Source: an uncultured Mycoplasma sp.
GTDB taxonomy: Bacteria; Bacillota_I; Bacilli_A; RF39; UBA660
Length of the DNA: 64,000 nt
Reading direction: 5' to 3'
Assembly (NCBI GenBank): GCA_947642635.1
Contig: CANRTI010000003.1
Location: 1-64,000 of the forward strand
Shown: positions 34,834-44,077 of the stretch, one piece after another
Layout of the letters: each line of letters begins with the position of its first letter
How positions within the stretch are numbered: position 1 is the stretch's first letter
The notes under the pieces: generated by a model
Seen by the model: the letters and a program-made list of their open reading frames with translations, nothing else
The model's database searches: none
What the model was told of the DNA's origin: nothing
Translations under genes and position numbers: made by a program

Positions 34834-36000
34834 TTAATTTGCTAATTTTTTTAATTCTAATTTGTACTTAGTTGTTTTATTTTCAATGGCAACTCGTTCT
34901 GTAATAAAAATCATCGCCACAAAGTTGATAGTTGATGATCCACCATAGCTAAGAAGCGGAAGAGGAACACCAGTTAATGGTAAAATGGCAAGCATTCCCG
35001 ATAAATTAATTATTATATGGAAAACAAATAACCAAAATGTTCCGTAAGCTAACATAGAATTTCGTAAATTATAAGCTTCTTTAGCAATTTTTAAAATGCG
35101 ATATAATAAAAGACCATAAATAATTAAAACAGCTATTCCTGCTAATAAACCTAATTCTTCAATAAGAATGGCAAAAATAAAATCTGTATGACTTTCAGGT
35201 AAATACATATACTTTTGTGTACTATTACCAATCCCTACCCCAGTTAAACCACCATTGTTAATTGCAATATACCCATTACAAACTTGGTAACCTGTTTTTT
35301 CTTTATATCTTTGACATGGATTTTGGAATTGAAAACGACTCATTTGCTCACTATTTAATATTTCAGCACCACTATAAAGTAGGACTAAAACTGATAGGAT
35401 ACCACCAATCCCAACAATCATAATAATTTTTGGAAGAATGCTTTTTTTCATTGGAACACTTAAAAATAGACAAAAAGCAATTGCCAAAAGAATTGCTGCA
35501 CTACCAAAATCGGGTTGCATTAATATTAAAACTCCTAAGACTAGTGCTACTGATAAAGGAATTAAATATAAATATATCTTACTAGATTTTTTTCTTATTA
35601 AAGTATTATAAAAAGAAGCCATAAATATTATAATACATGACTTAGCAAATTCTGCAGGTTGAATAGCAAAGCCAGTTCCTGGAATATAAAACCAACTTTG
35701 AACATGACTAGTAATACTACCATAAATAAGTAAAAGAATTAAAGCAACAATTATCCCAATAATTAACAACCAAGAAATACTTTTATACCACTTAGTAGGA
35801 ATACGCATTATAATTATCCCACCAATAAATGACACAACAAAAAATATCAGTTGCCGAACAAAAAAGTAAGTGATATCTTTATCATACCTTAGGATTGCCG
35901 CCGCTGATGAAGCACTAAAAACCATAATTAAGCCAATCATACATAAAAGAATTGTCAAAATTAAAAGTGGTTTATCAATTTTAGAAAATATCTTATTCAT
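34834..36000 (-). CDS. ftsW: SEDS-family peptidoglycan glycosyltransferase (FtsW/SpoVE type)
   Basis: The 388-residue, ten-helix SEDS protein polymerises lipid II together with a class B PBP. Landmarks are LIMVFSASSAAAI near the N-terminus, the extracellular loop with LPESHTDFIFAILIEELG (catalytic Asp region), and the C-terminal LPLTGVPLPLLSYGGSS. These features fit FtsW/SpoVE better than RodA. No PBP gene is adjacent to decide between division and spore-cortex roles. It is upstream of comEA in the same direction. Confidence 0.92.
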   Translation of the reverse strand: MNKIFSKIDKPLLILTILLCMIGLIMVFSASSAAAILRYDKDITYFFVRQLIFFVVSFIGGIIIMRIPTKWYKSISWLLIIGIIVALILLLIYGSITSHVQSWFYIPGTGFAIQPAEFAKSCIIIFMASFYNTLIRKKSSKIYLYLIPLSVALVLGVLILMQPDFGSAAILLAIAFCLFLSVPMKKSILPKIIMIVGIGGILSVLVLLYSGAEILNSEQMSRFQFQNPCQRYKEKTGYQVCNGYIAINNGGLTGVGIGNSTQKYMYLPESHTDFIFAILIEELGLLAGIAVLIIYGLLLYRILKIAKEAYNLRNSMLAYGTFWLFVFHIIINLSGMLAILPLTGVPLPLLSYGGSSTINFVAMIFITERVAIENKTTKYKLELKKLAN

Positions 36001-36110
36001 ATATTTATAATACCATAAAAAAAGCCAGATAAAAATAAATTATTAATTTTTTGATGTCAAAATATGACTATGATTAATAAAATATAATAGATACATAAAG
36101 GAGGTATAAT

Positions 36111-36308
36111 ATGTATTATTATGGAAATAATGGTTACTATGGTGGTAACTATGCTGCTTCTGCCCCTTGCTGTGGCGCTACCTATGCCGGATACACAAGT
36201 GGATATGGCTTAGGAGCTGCTATATGGATTGTATTATTTATTCTATTAGTTATCATAATTGGCGCTGGCTGGTTTGGTAATAACAATAATAATCACAATT
36301 ATAACTAA
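36111..36308 (+). CDS. YjcZ-like small sporulation/coat protein
   Basis: The 65-residue protein is rich in Gly, Tyr and Asn (MYYYGNNGYYGGNY) and has one C-terminal hydrophobic helix (AIWIVLFILLVIIIGAGWF), the hallmark of the YjcZ/YrrI/SscA-type small spore proteins of Bacilli. A strong Shine-Dalgarno (AAAGGAGG) precedes the ATG. It stands alone between two minus-strand genes. Together with the SpoVID-like and YsxE-like genes it supports a spore-coat programme. A sporulation promoter could not be assigned with confidence. Confidence 0.8.
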   Translation: MYYYGNNGYYGGNYAASAPCCGATYAGYTSGYGLGAAIWIVLFILLVIIIGAGWFGNNNNNHNYN

Positions 36309-36325
36309 GGAGTTTTAGCTCCTTT

Positions 36326-36553
36326 TTATTTTAAATATTTTTCATATTCGGTTTTGTTATAACCTAATTTTTTTAGCTTAGTTTTAAACTGTTTTAAAAT
36401 TTTATTGTGTAAAATTTGATTGGTTTTCTCGATATCTTCTAATAATTTTTCTTCTGGATAATTCATTAAATAACGAAGAAAATAAGTTTCAACGAATAAT
36501 TCACTAAAATTATTAGTAATTTCTTCAATAAAATCTTGTGTGTTTTCTTTCAT
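36326..36553 (-). CDS. Small helical protein of unknown function
   Basis: The 75-residue acidic, helical protein (FIEEITNNFSELFVETYFLR) ends in a basic segment. The start at 36553 is chosen because GAGGGAGAG precedes it; upstream codons in the frame look non-coding. I recognise no family. It is convergent with the YjcZ-like gene. Confidence 0.55.
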   Translation of the reverse strand: MKENTQDFIEEITNNFSELFVETYFLRYLMNYPEEKLLEDIEKTNQILHNKILKQFKTKLKKLGYNKTEYEKYLK

Positions 36554-36675
36554 AAAAATCTCTCCCTCTACTATCTTTATACGATTTATTGTGGCAATTT
36601 CCTTTAAAAAAATGTAACAAATTAAAAAATGTGTAATATTATACACATTTTTGACAATTCTTTAATAAAATATAA

Positions 36676-37773
36676 TCATTTTCTGAAATTAGGATTTTGA
36701 ATTTTAGAATTGGTAATTAAATTAAAAATTTCATTAAAAACTAAGCTATTACTTATAAAAGTTCGTTCTATTTGAATATTAAGATTAGATGATTCAATTG
36801 TGGGAATAGTTATAAAATTAATACCAGTACTAACTTCGGCTATTTTGATAAAATAACGAATAAAGGTATTAGTTATGTTGTTTTGGATTGTTTCTTGGCT
36901 GCTAAGCATATCTTGAAAAGGCAGATCAGGATTTATCTTCATTCTTTGATATATAGCTATTCTTTTAGCATTCCAACGCTCTACTAAAAAAGGTATTATT
37001 TCTAAAGAGGTATCTTTACTAAAAGCTAAAGCCATCATAGCTGCTAAGAAGTAATGCTCAGGAGCACCTTTAATTTTAGAAGTTACCCCCCCCCGAATTT
37101 TTTTCAGATATTCTTTTTCGCTATCTAAAGAATTAGAATCGCCTTTTTGAATTGCATATAATTGATAATTAAAGCCCGTATTGCCGATATAAATTAATGG
37201 CAATGCTAATTTATAACCATCATCAAAGTGTAGATAACTTCTTATACGATAAGGTGTTTCGTTCTTGACTGAACATATTTCTTCGGCAACATGAATACTG
37301 GCACCAATACTTTCAATATATCCTAATTCCATTTTGCTATCATTATCAAGAATATTATGGTCAAACATATTAATCCTAGAATTTAAAAAGCTAAGTGGGT
37401 TGGCAAAATCGTTAAAAGAGGCATTAGCAAATAAAGATGCTATTATATATTTAACTTGGTATGCTTTTTTTAAACTATCATTATTGGCAATTTCAAAGAA
37501 ATCATTTAAAAAATTAAAATCATTGGGGTTATAAAATTCTAGAGCTTTTCTTACATATTTAACCAGTAAAGAATCAAATAATTCTTTGTCAGTAACCTTT
37601 AAAGTAGGAATAATAATACTTTCATAAGGTAATTTTTCACATGTGCTAATCTCAGTATTATTAATTATTAGATTAAATGCAATATTTAAAATCATACAAC
37701 AATTAATTTTACCTTCTTTAGCTTCAGGAACAATTTGGCTATAAAAAATATTAATAATTTGTATATCAGTCAT
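36676..37773 (-). CDS. Unknown protein with an internal G9 tract (candidate phase-variable gene)
   Basis: The 365-residue protein is apparently cytoplasmic and I cannot place it in a family. A run of nine G in the coding strand (37094-37086) encodes the RGGV stretch around residues 226-229. In the sequence given the frame is open across the tract, but gain or loss of one G would truncate the protein. Shine-Dalgarno GAGGAG precedes the ATG. Immediately upstream lies a degenerate copy of the ppdK 3' end. The location beside an Abi gene suggests an accessory or defence-related role, but this is context only. Confidence 0.65.
   Translation of the reverse strand: MTDIQIINIFYSQIVPEAKEGKINCCMILNIAFNLIINNTEISTCEKLPYESIIIPTLKVTDKELFDSLLVKYVRKALEFYNPNDFNFLNDFFEIANNDSLKKAYQVKYIIASLFANASFNDFANPLSFLNSRINMFDHNILDNDSKMELGYIESIGASIHVAEEICSVKNETPYRIRSYLHFDDGYKLALPLIYIGNTGFNYQLYAIQKGDSNSLDSEKEYLKKIRGGVTSKIKGAPEHYFLAAMMALAFSKDTSLEIIPFLVERWNAKRIAIYQRMKINPDLPFQDMLSSQETIQNNITNTFIRYFIKIAEVSTGINFITIPTIESSNLNIQIERTFISNSLVFNEIFNLITNSKIQNPNFRK
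37086..37094. repeat. C9/G9 homopolymer inside the 36676-37773 gene
   Basis: Nine consecutive C on the plus strand. In DNA this AT-rich such a tract is exceptional, and it is placed inside a coding frame, the arrangement of contingency loci that switch by slipped-strand mispairing. Confidence 0.85.
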
Positions 37774-37808
37774 AAATTCTCCTCTTTTATATTATAAATA
37801 AAATTATT

Positions 37809-37888
37809 TTGTAGATTAAAAAATAAATTATAATTATCTTTTTATTTTGATTGGTTCTTCTTTATAGACGCTTGTACTACTATCCGTT
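37809..37888 (-). repeat. Degenerate copy of the ppdK 3' end
   Basis: Compared with the ppdK end (39394-39470), shared blocks in the same order are TTGTAGATTAAAAA (14/14), AATTATCTT (9/9), TTTATAG (7/7) and GCTTGT. The reading frame of this copy is broken. Only the copy at 39412 is an intact gene end. It looks like the decayed half of a duplication made by insertion or recombination at the ppdK 3' end. Confidence 0.45.
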
Positions 37889-37894
37889 GGCATG

Positions 37895-37927
37895 AAAAAT
37901 AGGGCTCTATCCTAGAATAGACCCCTT
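37895..37927 (-). terminator. Terminator-like hairpin after the Abi_2 pseudogene
   Basis: On the minus strand GGGTCTA-TTCTAGGA-TAGAGCCC, with one bulged base, is followed by TATTTTTC. Confidence 0.65.
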
Positions 37928-37992
37928 ACAAAAATGATTTAACATTTTTTCCTTGCATAGATAATATATCACAAAATGATATCTATGTCAAA

Positions 37993-38989
37993 CTACTCAT
38001 ACAAAATTTCTTTATAATTTTTTTCGATTATTTTATCAAAATATTCATAAATAGATTTAAGTAGTCCATTATTATTATAGTATTTTCTATTAAGGATTAT
38101 TCTTCTATAAAATAATTTGCTAATTTCGTGTTTAACATTATTTTTTACCCCTTCACTGCTTACAATTATATTAAATAGATAAAGAGTATATGTTATTTGT
38201 CTTATTCTTGAATTTTTCAGTTTATTATTTCTATTTTCTTTTCCTATACCACAATTTTTTAAATAATTAATAACTAAAGTATCTGGTCTAAAGTTGTTAT
38301 CTTTTTTATTCAATTCAGATAACACACAAGAATTATGAGCAACTGCATTTCTAAGTTTATTTACTTCTCTTAAAATAAATACATATCTATTATCTTCTAA
38401 ATTATAATTTTGAGTAAAGAATTCAAAAAAATTGATTAATTCTCCGAAAGTAATTATTTCTAAAAATTCCCATATTGGAATATTTTCAAGTTTTTTATCT
38501 TTGTCTAAATCATATTTTGAAAATATTTTTTGATAGTATTCATTAGAAACTTTTTTCATGATATTATCATGTAATCTTTTAGGAAACTTCATCATTATAA
38601 TCCTTATCAAAATATAAGTTTACAATGTTATAGCCATCTTCAAATTCTAATTCTTCTATACTATTTAATATTTTTATTTTTAAATAATGTTCAATATCTA
38701 TTATTATTTTAAATAATACAATTCTAGTTCTATAATCAATAATAGACAAATCTTTTAAATATGCAAAATCTAAATCAATGTATTTGCCTTTTAATTCACC
38801 ACATGGATATTTAAAAAAATTATTTTTATATGAAATTACATTGAAATAATTGTTATTTTCTTTAAGATATTTTTCTGCTTCTTTCGCTAAACATTCTTCA
38901 AACTTAATATTTTTTTCTTTTAAATATGGAACCATTTCAGAAATTTTTAACATTGGTTTTAGAGTATTTGGTATAAATTTATTAATCAT
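37993..38989 (-). pseudogene. Abi_2-family abortive-infection protein, split by a frameshift
   Basis: Two frames make one Abi_2 (AbiD/AbiF-type) protein. The N-terminal part (38989 down to about 38579) has KPMLKISEMVPYLKEKNI and DYRTRIVLFKIIIDIEHYLK. The C-terminal part (about 38610 to 37993) has the conserved LRNAVAHNSCVL motif. Frame 1 stops after DKDYNDEVS, and frame 2 continues one base on as PKRLHDNIMKKVS. A single-base indel is the simplest cause; a programmed +1 shift near TTTCCTAAAA is possible but less likely. Family members abort phage infection and are HEPN-like RNase candidates. A terminator follows. Confidence 0.8.
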
Positions 38990-39012
38990 GCTATCACCTT
39001 TTTATGAAAAAT

Positions 39013-39411
39013 ATTATAATCATTATTTATTATTATAAAGTAGTAAATTAACTTAAAAATTTTACATGTACATCTTAAAATAAAGAATTTTAATTATAAA
39101 TTAAACTTTTTAAATAAAATAAAATTATTTTAGTTTAAAAAATTTATTACATCTCAATAAATAATATAATAGCACAAAGCAAAAGAAAACTCCATCTCAC
39201 GATGAAGCGATTCTACATTTTCAACCAGGATCATTTATTAGTCACACCACCTGGAAGCGAAAAACATTTGTAGGTAACTGCTTGTACACTACTTTTGTTT
39301 TTGTTGGCTAAAATAACTTATATCACCATTAATGTTTAAAAACACCTAAATTCTAGGTAAATTGACTTAATACTTCGTAATTTTATAAACACTTTGTAGA
39401 TTAAAAAGCAA
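39013..39411. other. Gene-free stretch with an out-of-character segment (39190-39310)
   Basis: I can support no gene in these 400 bp. The first 180 bp are extremely AT-rich and probably hold the promoter of the Abi gene. The segment 39190-39310 has about 40% G+C and reads open for 40 codons on the plus strand (SHDEAILHFQPGSF, then FVGNCLY). It could be a decayed mobile element or a structured RNA. A block GCTTGTAC..ACTAC..GTTGGC near 39281-39312 recurs at 37869-37888. Confidence 0.5.
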
Positions 39412-42048
39412 TTATCTTCTATTTCGTTTATTTGCTTTTATAGTAGCTTGTGCAGCAGCCAGCTTAGCAATAGGAATACGATACGCTGAACAAGAGACAT
39501 AAGTTAATCCTAATTCTTCACAATAGAAAATACTTTTGGGATCACCACCATGTTCACCACAAATTCCTAATTTTATATTCTTATTAACACTTCTTCCCTT
39601 TTGAATACCAATTTCCATTAATTTACCAACACCTTTTTGGTCAATTCTTTGAAAAGGATCGAAATCATAAATTTGTTTTTGATAATAATCATCTAAAAAT
39701 TTAGCGGCATCATCTCTAGAATATCCAAAAGTCATTTGGGTTAAATCATTAGTGCCAAAAGAGAAAAATTCAGCATGTTTAGCTATTTCATCTGCCATAA
39801 GACATGCTCTTGGAACTTCAATCATTGTTCCAATATGATATTCTAAATTACTATTATATTCCCTTGTTATTTCTTCAGCTGTTTTAATAACTACTTCTTT
39901 AATGTATTTTAATTCATTAACATCCCCAATTAAAGGAATCATTATTTCTGGAACAATGGTAATATTTTCTTTTTGACTAATTTTAATAGCAGCTTCAATT
40001 AAAGCTTTTGTTTGCATGATAGCAATTTCGGGATAAGTTATTGCTAAACGACATCCTCGATGTCCCATCATCGGATTAAATTCATGAAGTTCTGCACATT
40101 TATTTTTAATTACTTCTTCACTAACATGCATTTCTTTAGCTAATTCAGTAATTTCTTTAATATCTTTTGGTAAAAATTCATGTAAAGGGGGATCTAAATA
40201 ACGAACTGTTAATGGTAAACCTTTTAAAATACTAAATATTTTTTCAAAATCACTTTTTTGAAATTCTAATAATTCATTTAAAACTTTTTCTCTATCTTTT
40301 TTCGAATTAGCTAGAATCATTTTACGAATTTTAGGAATTCTTTCTTTAGCAAAAAACATATGTTCTGTTCGACAAAGTCCAATTCCTTCAGCACCTAAAT
40401 TAATTGCAGTTAAAGTATCCGCTGGATTATCAGCATTAGCTCTAATACCTAAATTACGATAACTATCTGCCCAGTTCATAATTGTTTCAAAATCCCCTGC
40501 TATTGTATTAGGAATTGTCGGTATGTCACCTTTATAAATATATCCGGTCGCTCCATCTAAAGAAATGTAATCGCCCTCTTTAAAAATATGTTTACCTATT
40601 GTAAGAGTTTTATTAGCATTATCAATAACAGCATCAGAACACCCTGATACACAACATGTTCCCATTCCTCTTGCTACCACGGCAGCATGACTAGTCATAC
40701 CACCTCGACCAGTTAATACACCTTCACTAGCAAGCATTCCTTCAATATCTTCTGGTGTAGTCTCTAGCCGTACTAAAATTACTCGTTCATTTTTTTGATG
40801 CATTTTTTTGGCAGTCGTTGCATCAAATACAATTTTTCCAGCACCAGCTCCAGGAGATGCAGGTAAAGCAGTCGCAATAACTTCAGCTTTTTTTAAGGCA
40901 TTTGGTTCAAAAGTCGGATGCAATAATTGATCTAAACTTTTTGCATCTATTTTTAATAAAGCTTCTTTTTTAGTTAGTTTATTCTCTTTTACTAAATCAC
41001 AAACAATTTTAATGGCTGCTTGGGCCGTTCTTTTCCCACTACGAGTTTGTAAAATATATAAACGCCCATTTTCGATAGTAAACTCCATGTCTTGCATATC
41101 ACAATAATGATTTTCTAACTTTTGGGCAATTTTTACAAATTCTTGATAACAATTAGGTAAGTCTTCAGCTAATTTTTGAATTGGCTCTGGGGTTCTTATT
41201 CCTGCTACTACATCTTCACCTTGAGCATTAATTAAGTACTCACCATAAATTTGATTTTCACCAGTAGCAGGATTTCTAGTAAAAGCAACACCAGAACCAG
41301 ATGTATTTCCCATATTACCAAAAACCATTATTTGAACATTCACTGCTGTTCCCCAATTACTATCTATATCATTCATACGCCGATAAATTATAGCTCGTTC
41401 ATTATTCCAGGATTTAAAAACGGCTTCAATAGCACACATAAGTTGATCATATACATCTTGTGGAAATTTTTCGTGTAATGTTTCTTGATATAAATTTTGA
41501 TATTCAGCAATAATATTTTGTAAATCACTAGTGGTAAAATCTTGATCAGACTCATAGCTATTAATTTTTTTAATATTATCTAATATTTCTTCAAATTGAG
41601 ATTTGGGAACACCTTTAACAACATCAGCATACATTTGAATAAAGCGCCGATAAGAATCATATGCAAACCGCGGATTATTAGAGTGTACTGCAAATCCTTT
41701 TACTGATTCGTCATTTAAACCTAAATTTAAAATTGTATCCATCATTCCTGGCATACTTATACGAGCACCACTACGAATTGATAATAACAAAGGGTTTTTA
41801 ATATCACCAAATTTCTTACCACTAATTTTTTCTAATTTTTTAACGCTCTCAACAATCTCTTTCTTTATTTTATTGTTGATAACTAAGTTATTTTTATAAT
41901 AATCATTACAAGCCATTGTACTAACTGTAAAGCCTTGTGGAATTGGCAATTTTAATTGAGTCATTTCAGCTAAATTAGCGCCTTTTCCTCCTAAGATATC
42001 CAACATATCTTTATGGCCTTCGCTAAACAAATAAACATATTTTTTCAT
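39412..42048 (-). CDS. ppdK: Pyruvate, phosphate dikinase
   Basis: PPDK interconverts pyruvate + ATP + Pi and phosphoenolpyruvate + AMP + PPi. It is a glycolytic or gluconeogenic enzyme common in anaerobes. The ATP-grasp domain (GGKGANLAEMTQLKLPIP at the N-terminus), the phospho-His domain (GRGGMTSHAAVVARGMGT) and the PEP-utilising TIM barrel (EIMIPLIGDV and CGEHGGDPKS) are complete. At 878 residues it is full length. Shine-Dalgarno GGAGG precedes the ATG. The 3' end appears to have been duplicated 1.6 kb away. Confidence 0.98.
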   Translation of the reverse strand: MKKYVYLFSEGHKDMLDILGGKGANLAEMTQLKLPIPQGFTVSTMACNDYYKNNLVINNKIKKEIVESVKKLEKISGKKFGDIKNPLLLSIRSGARISMPGMMDTILNLGLNDESVKGFAVHSNNPRFAYDSYRRFIQMYADVVKGVPKSQFEEILDNIKKINSYESDQDFTTSDLQNIIAEYQNLYQETLHEKFPQDVYDQLMCAIEAVFKSWNNERAIIYRRMNDIDSNWGTAVNVQIMVFGNMGNTSGSGVAFTRNPATGENQIYGEYLINAQGEDVVAGIRTPEPIQKLAEDLPNCYQEFVKIAQKLENHYCDMQDMEFTIENGRLYILQTRSGKRTAQAAIKIVCDLVKENKLTKKEALLKIDAKSLDQLLHPTFEPNALKKAEVIATALPASPGAGAGKIVFDATTAKKMHQKNERVILVRLETTPEDIEGMLASEGVLTGRGGMTSHAAVVARGMGTCCVSGCSDAVIDNANKTLTIGKHIFKEGDYISLDGATGYIYKGDIPTIPNTIAGDFETIMNWADSYRNLGIRANADNPADTLTAINLGAEGIGLCRTEHMFFAKERIPKIRKMILANSKKDREKVLNELLEFQKSDFEKIFSILKGLPLTVRYLDPPLHEFLPKDIKEITELAKEMHVSEEVIKNKCAELHEFNPMMGHRGCRLAITYPEIAIMQTKALIEAAIKISQKENITIVPEIMIPLIGDVNELKYIKEVVIKTAEEITREYNSNLEYHIGTMIEVPRACLMADEIAKHAEFFSFGTNDLTQMTFGYSRDDAAKFLDDYYQKQIYDFDPFQRIDQKGVGKLMEIGIQKGRSVNKNIKLGICGEHGGDPKSIFYCEELGLTYVSCSAYRIPIAKLAAAQATIKANKRNRR

Positions 42049-42112
42049 AACTTTTAATCCTCCAAATTTATTGTAACACCAGAAATCTAAATTATTTGGT
42101 ACACTTTAGGAC

Positions 42113-43015
42113 TTAGACATTTTTTTGACGGTTTTTATTGGGATGAAATTTTAAATAAGCTGCTCTTAGGCGTTCATTACTCACATGGGTATAAATCTCT
42201 GTAGTATTTAAATTTTCATGTCCTAACATTTCTTGAACACTTTTTAAATCAGCTCCATTATCTAATAGATGAGTTGCAAAAGTATGTCTTAAAGTATGGG
42301 GAGATATTTTCCGAGCAACTGATGAAGTTTTTAGAATTTTATCAATTATATATTCGACACTTTCTCTACTAATTGGGTTTCCTTCTCTATTAACAAAAAG
42401 AAATTCATTAGTTTGAGGTTTAAACAAAGACCTAATTTTTAAATATTTTTCTAAACTAAGAGATGCTATACGGCCATAATACACTATTCGTTCTTTGTTT
42501 CCCTTACCAATAATTCGAATTGTTTTTTCACTTAAATTAAGATCATTCAAACTTATATTACATAATTCACTTACTCTTATTCCAGTTGAATAAAAAATTT
42601 CAAAAATACATTTATTGCGAATTCCATCATTACTACTTTCATCAATACTATCTAAAATTTTTTCAATTTCAACCATACTTAAATAATTGGGTAATTTTTT
42701 TTCAACTTTAGGATTTCTAATTCTTTTAAAAATATTATTTTCTAATAGTTTAATATCATTTAAAAAAGTATAAAAACTACGAAGAGCACTTAAAATACGA
42801 GAAATACTTTTGTTACTATATTTTAATTTATCTAAATATTTTAAAAATCCAATAATATCTTTTTTATCAATTGTTAAATAATTAATTTGCATTTTTTTTA
42901 AATATTCTAAATATCTAAATAAATCTCGCTCATAGTTTTCTTTTGTTTTTTCACTATAGTTTAATTCTTTAATTAAATATTCTAAAAATTTTGATATTGC
43001 TTCTTCTATCTTCAT
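42113..43015 (-). CDS. xerD: Xer-family tyrosine recombinase (XerC/XerD-like)
   Basis: The 300-residue protein has the SAM-like N-terminal DNA-binding domain and the catalytic domain with Arg in STGIRVSELCNI, Lys in GKGNKERIV, the HTLRHTFATHLLDNG box and the terminal Tyr in EIYTHV. This size fits the chromosomal dimer resolvases XerC/XerD rather than phage integrases, although whether it is XerC or XerD is not decided here. It is a single gene between ppdK and the lineage-specific paralogue. Confidence 0.88.
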   Translation of the reverse strand: MKIEEAISKFLEYLIKELNYSEKTKENYERDLFRYLEYLKKMQINYLTIDKKDIIGFLKYLDKLKYSNKSISRILSALRSFYTFLNDIKLLENNIFKRIRNPKVEKKLPNYLSMVEIEKILDSIDESSNDGIRNKCIFEIFYSTGIRVSELCNISLNDLNLSEKTIRIIGKGNKERIVYYGRIASLSLEKYLKIRSLFKPQTNEFLFVNREGNPISRESVEYIIDKILKTSSVARKISPHTLRHTFATHLLDNGADLKSVQEMLGHENLNTTEIYTHVSNERLRAAYLKFHPNKNRQKNV

Positions 43016-43047
43016 AATTCAATTATATAACAAAAAAAATTAAATGA

Positions 43048-43620
43048 CTATGCTACATCACTTAATTTTTCTAATTTTCGTAATTTTTCAAGATTTCTTT
43101 TTTGAACTTCACTTGCTATAGTTAAATAAATACTTCGACTTTTATGATAAGGTAATTCCAAAATCATTTGAAACATTGCCTCTTTTGAATTATTTCGTAA
43201 TACTTCTTTGAATCTATCTAATAGACCACGAATAAAATCGGGATGTGTAAATACACTTTCAACAATTTTTTTATACATGCCAAATATTTTATTTTTTAAA
43301 TTTTGATCAATCTCTTCTGAAACTTCTTGATAGTTTATTACATTTAAATAATCATCTTTTGTTAAAATGGCTAAATTATGTTTTAAATCACTAATTATTC
43401 TTAAGCTACCAATGATATAATCATCTTGGACCATGTTACTTCTTTTTACTGCTTCGCGTAATTCATTCTCACTAAAATTAGAAGTAAAAGCATCAATACT
43501 TACTATATCATTTGGAATATATTGGGCGCAAATATCTAGCTTATTAATATCAATTAAATTGTAGTCACCAGGTCGTTTTTCTAAAACTAAATAATATCCC
43601 ACATTACCATTATCTAGCAT
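43048..43620 (-). CDS. Lineage-specific protein, N-terminal paralogue of the protein at 16283
   Basis: The 190-residue soluble protein is of unknown function. Its first 65 residues match the N-terminal part of the 16283-17059 product: YLVL, NLIDIN, FTSNFSENELREAVK and NMVQDD align with CLVL, NLIEIN, FTHHFLDEMELKEFLK and NLVPSD. The start at 43620 (MLDNGN) is chosen for the AAGGAG site 7 nt upstream. The rest is helical. The two proteins seem to share a small undescribed domain. Confidence 0.7.
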   Translation of the reverse strand: MLDNGNVGYYLVLEKRPGDYNLIDINKLDICAQYIPNDIVSIDAFTSNFSENELREAVKRSNMVQDDYIIGSLRIISDLKHNLAILTKDDYLNVINYQEVSEEIDQNLKNKIFGMYKKIVESVFTHPDFIRGLLDRFKEVLRNNSKEAMFQMILELPYHKSRSIYLTIASEVQKRNLEKLRKLEKLSDVA

Positions 43621-43706
43621 AGCCATTCTCCTTTCAAGGGTTAATTATTATATCATATTTACATTTAAATTGTCAATCTGTTCAAAGCTCGTGTTAGATA
43701 AATAGA

Positions 43707-44057
43707 TTATTCGCTCCACTTTCTAGATATATTGATTCTTTCTTTTGCTAAAATAGATTCAAATAAATTGATATTTAAAGTATTACAAATAGATGTTAAA
43801 ACGATAAAGACATCTGCTATTTCATTTTCGACAGTATCATAATTAGCAATTTTATTTTTATCAATAGTCATATTAGTTTTTTCTTTTCTAATGGCTTTAG
43901 CTAGTTCTCCGACTTCTTCAATTAAAAGTAAAACGGTTTGTTCAATTGGTTGATTTTTAAATCCTCTTATATCAATAACTTCTCTAATATAATTTTGAAT
44001 AGTATCTAAATTACTATACTTATCTAATTTGCTATATAAATCTCCTTGATTATTCAT
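43707..44057 (-). CDS. MazG-like nucleotide pyrophosphohydrolase
   Basis: The 116-residue all-alpha NTP-PPase-like protein has EEVGELAKAIRKEK followed by ENEIADVFIVLTSICN, the acidic clusters that bind Mg2+. The family hydrolyses (d)NTPs to monophosphates, for house-cleaning or stress. It lies 20 bp after the AI-2E permease gene in the same direction. Confidence 0.88.
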   Translation of the reverse strand: MNNQGDLYSKLDKYSNLDTIQNYIREVIDIRGFKNQPIEQTVLLLIEEVGELAKAIRKEKTNMTIDKNKIANYDTVENEIADVFIVLTSICNTLNINLFESILAKERINISRKWSE

Positions 44058-44077
44058 AAATATACCTCTTTTAAATT

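Noticed and set aside
39190-39310. SRP RNA, tmRNA or RNase P RNA in the higher-GC segment
   Set aside because: None of the conserved sequence signatures of these RNAs is present on either strand.
42113-43015. Xer-type gene as integrase of an island beside ppdK
   Set aside because: Its size and motifs match chromosomal XerC/XerD and it lies outside the duplicated ppdK ends, so a housekeeping role is more likely.
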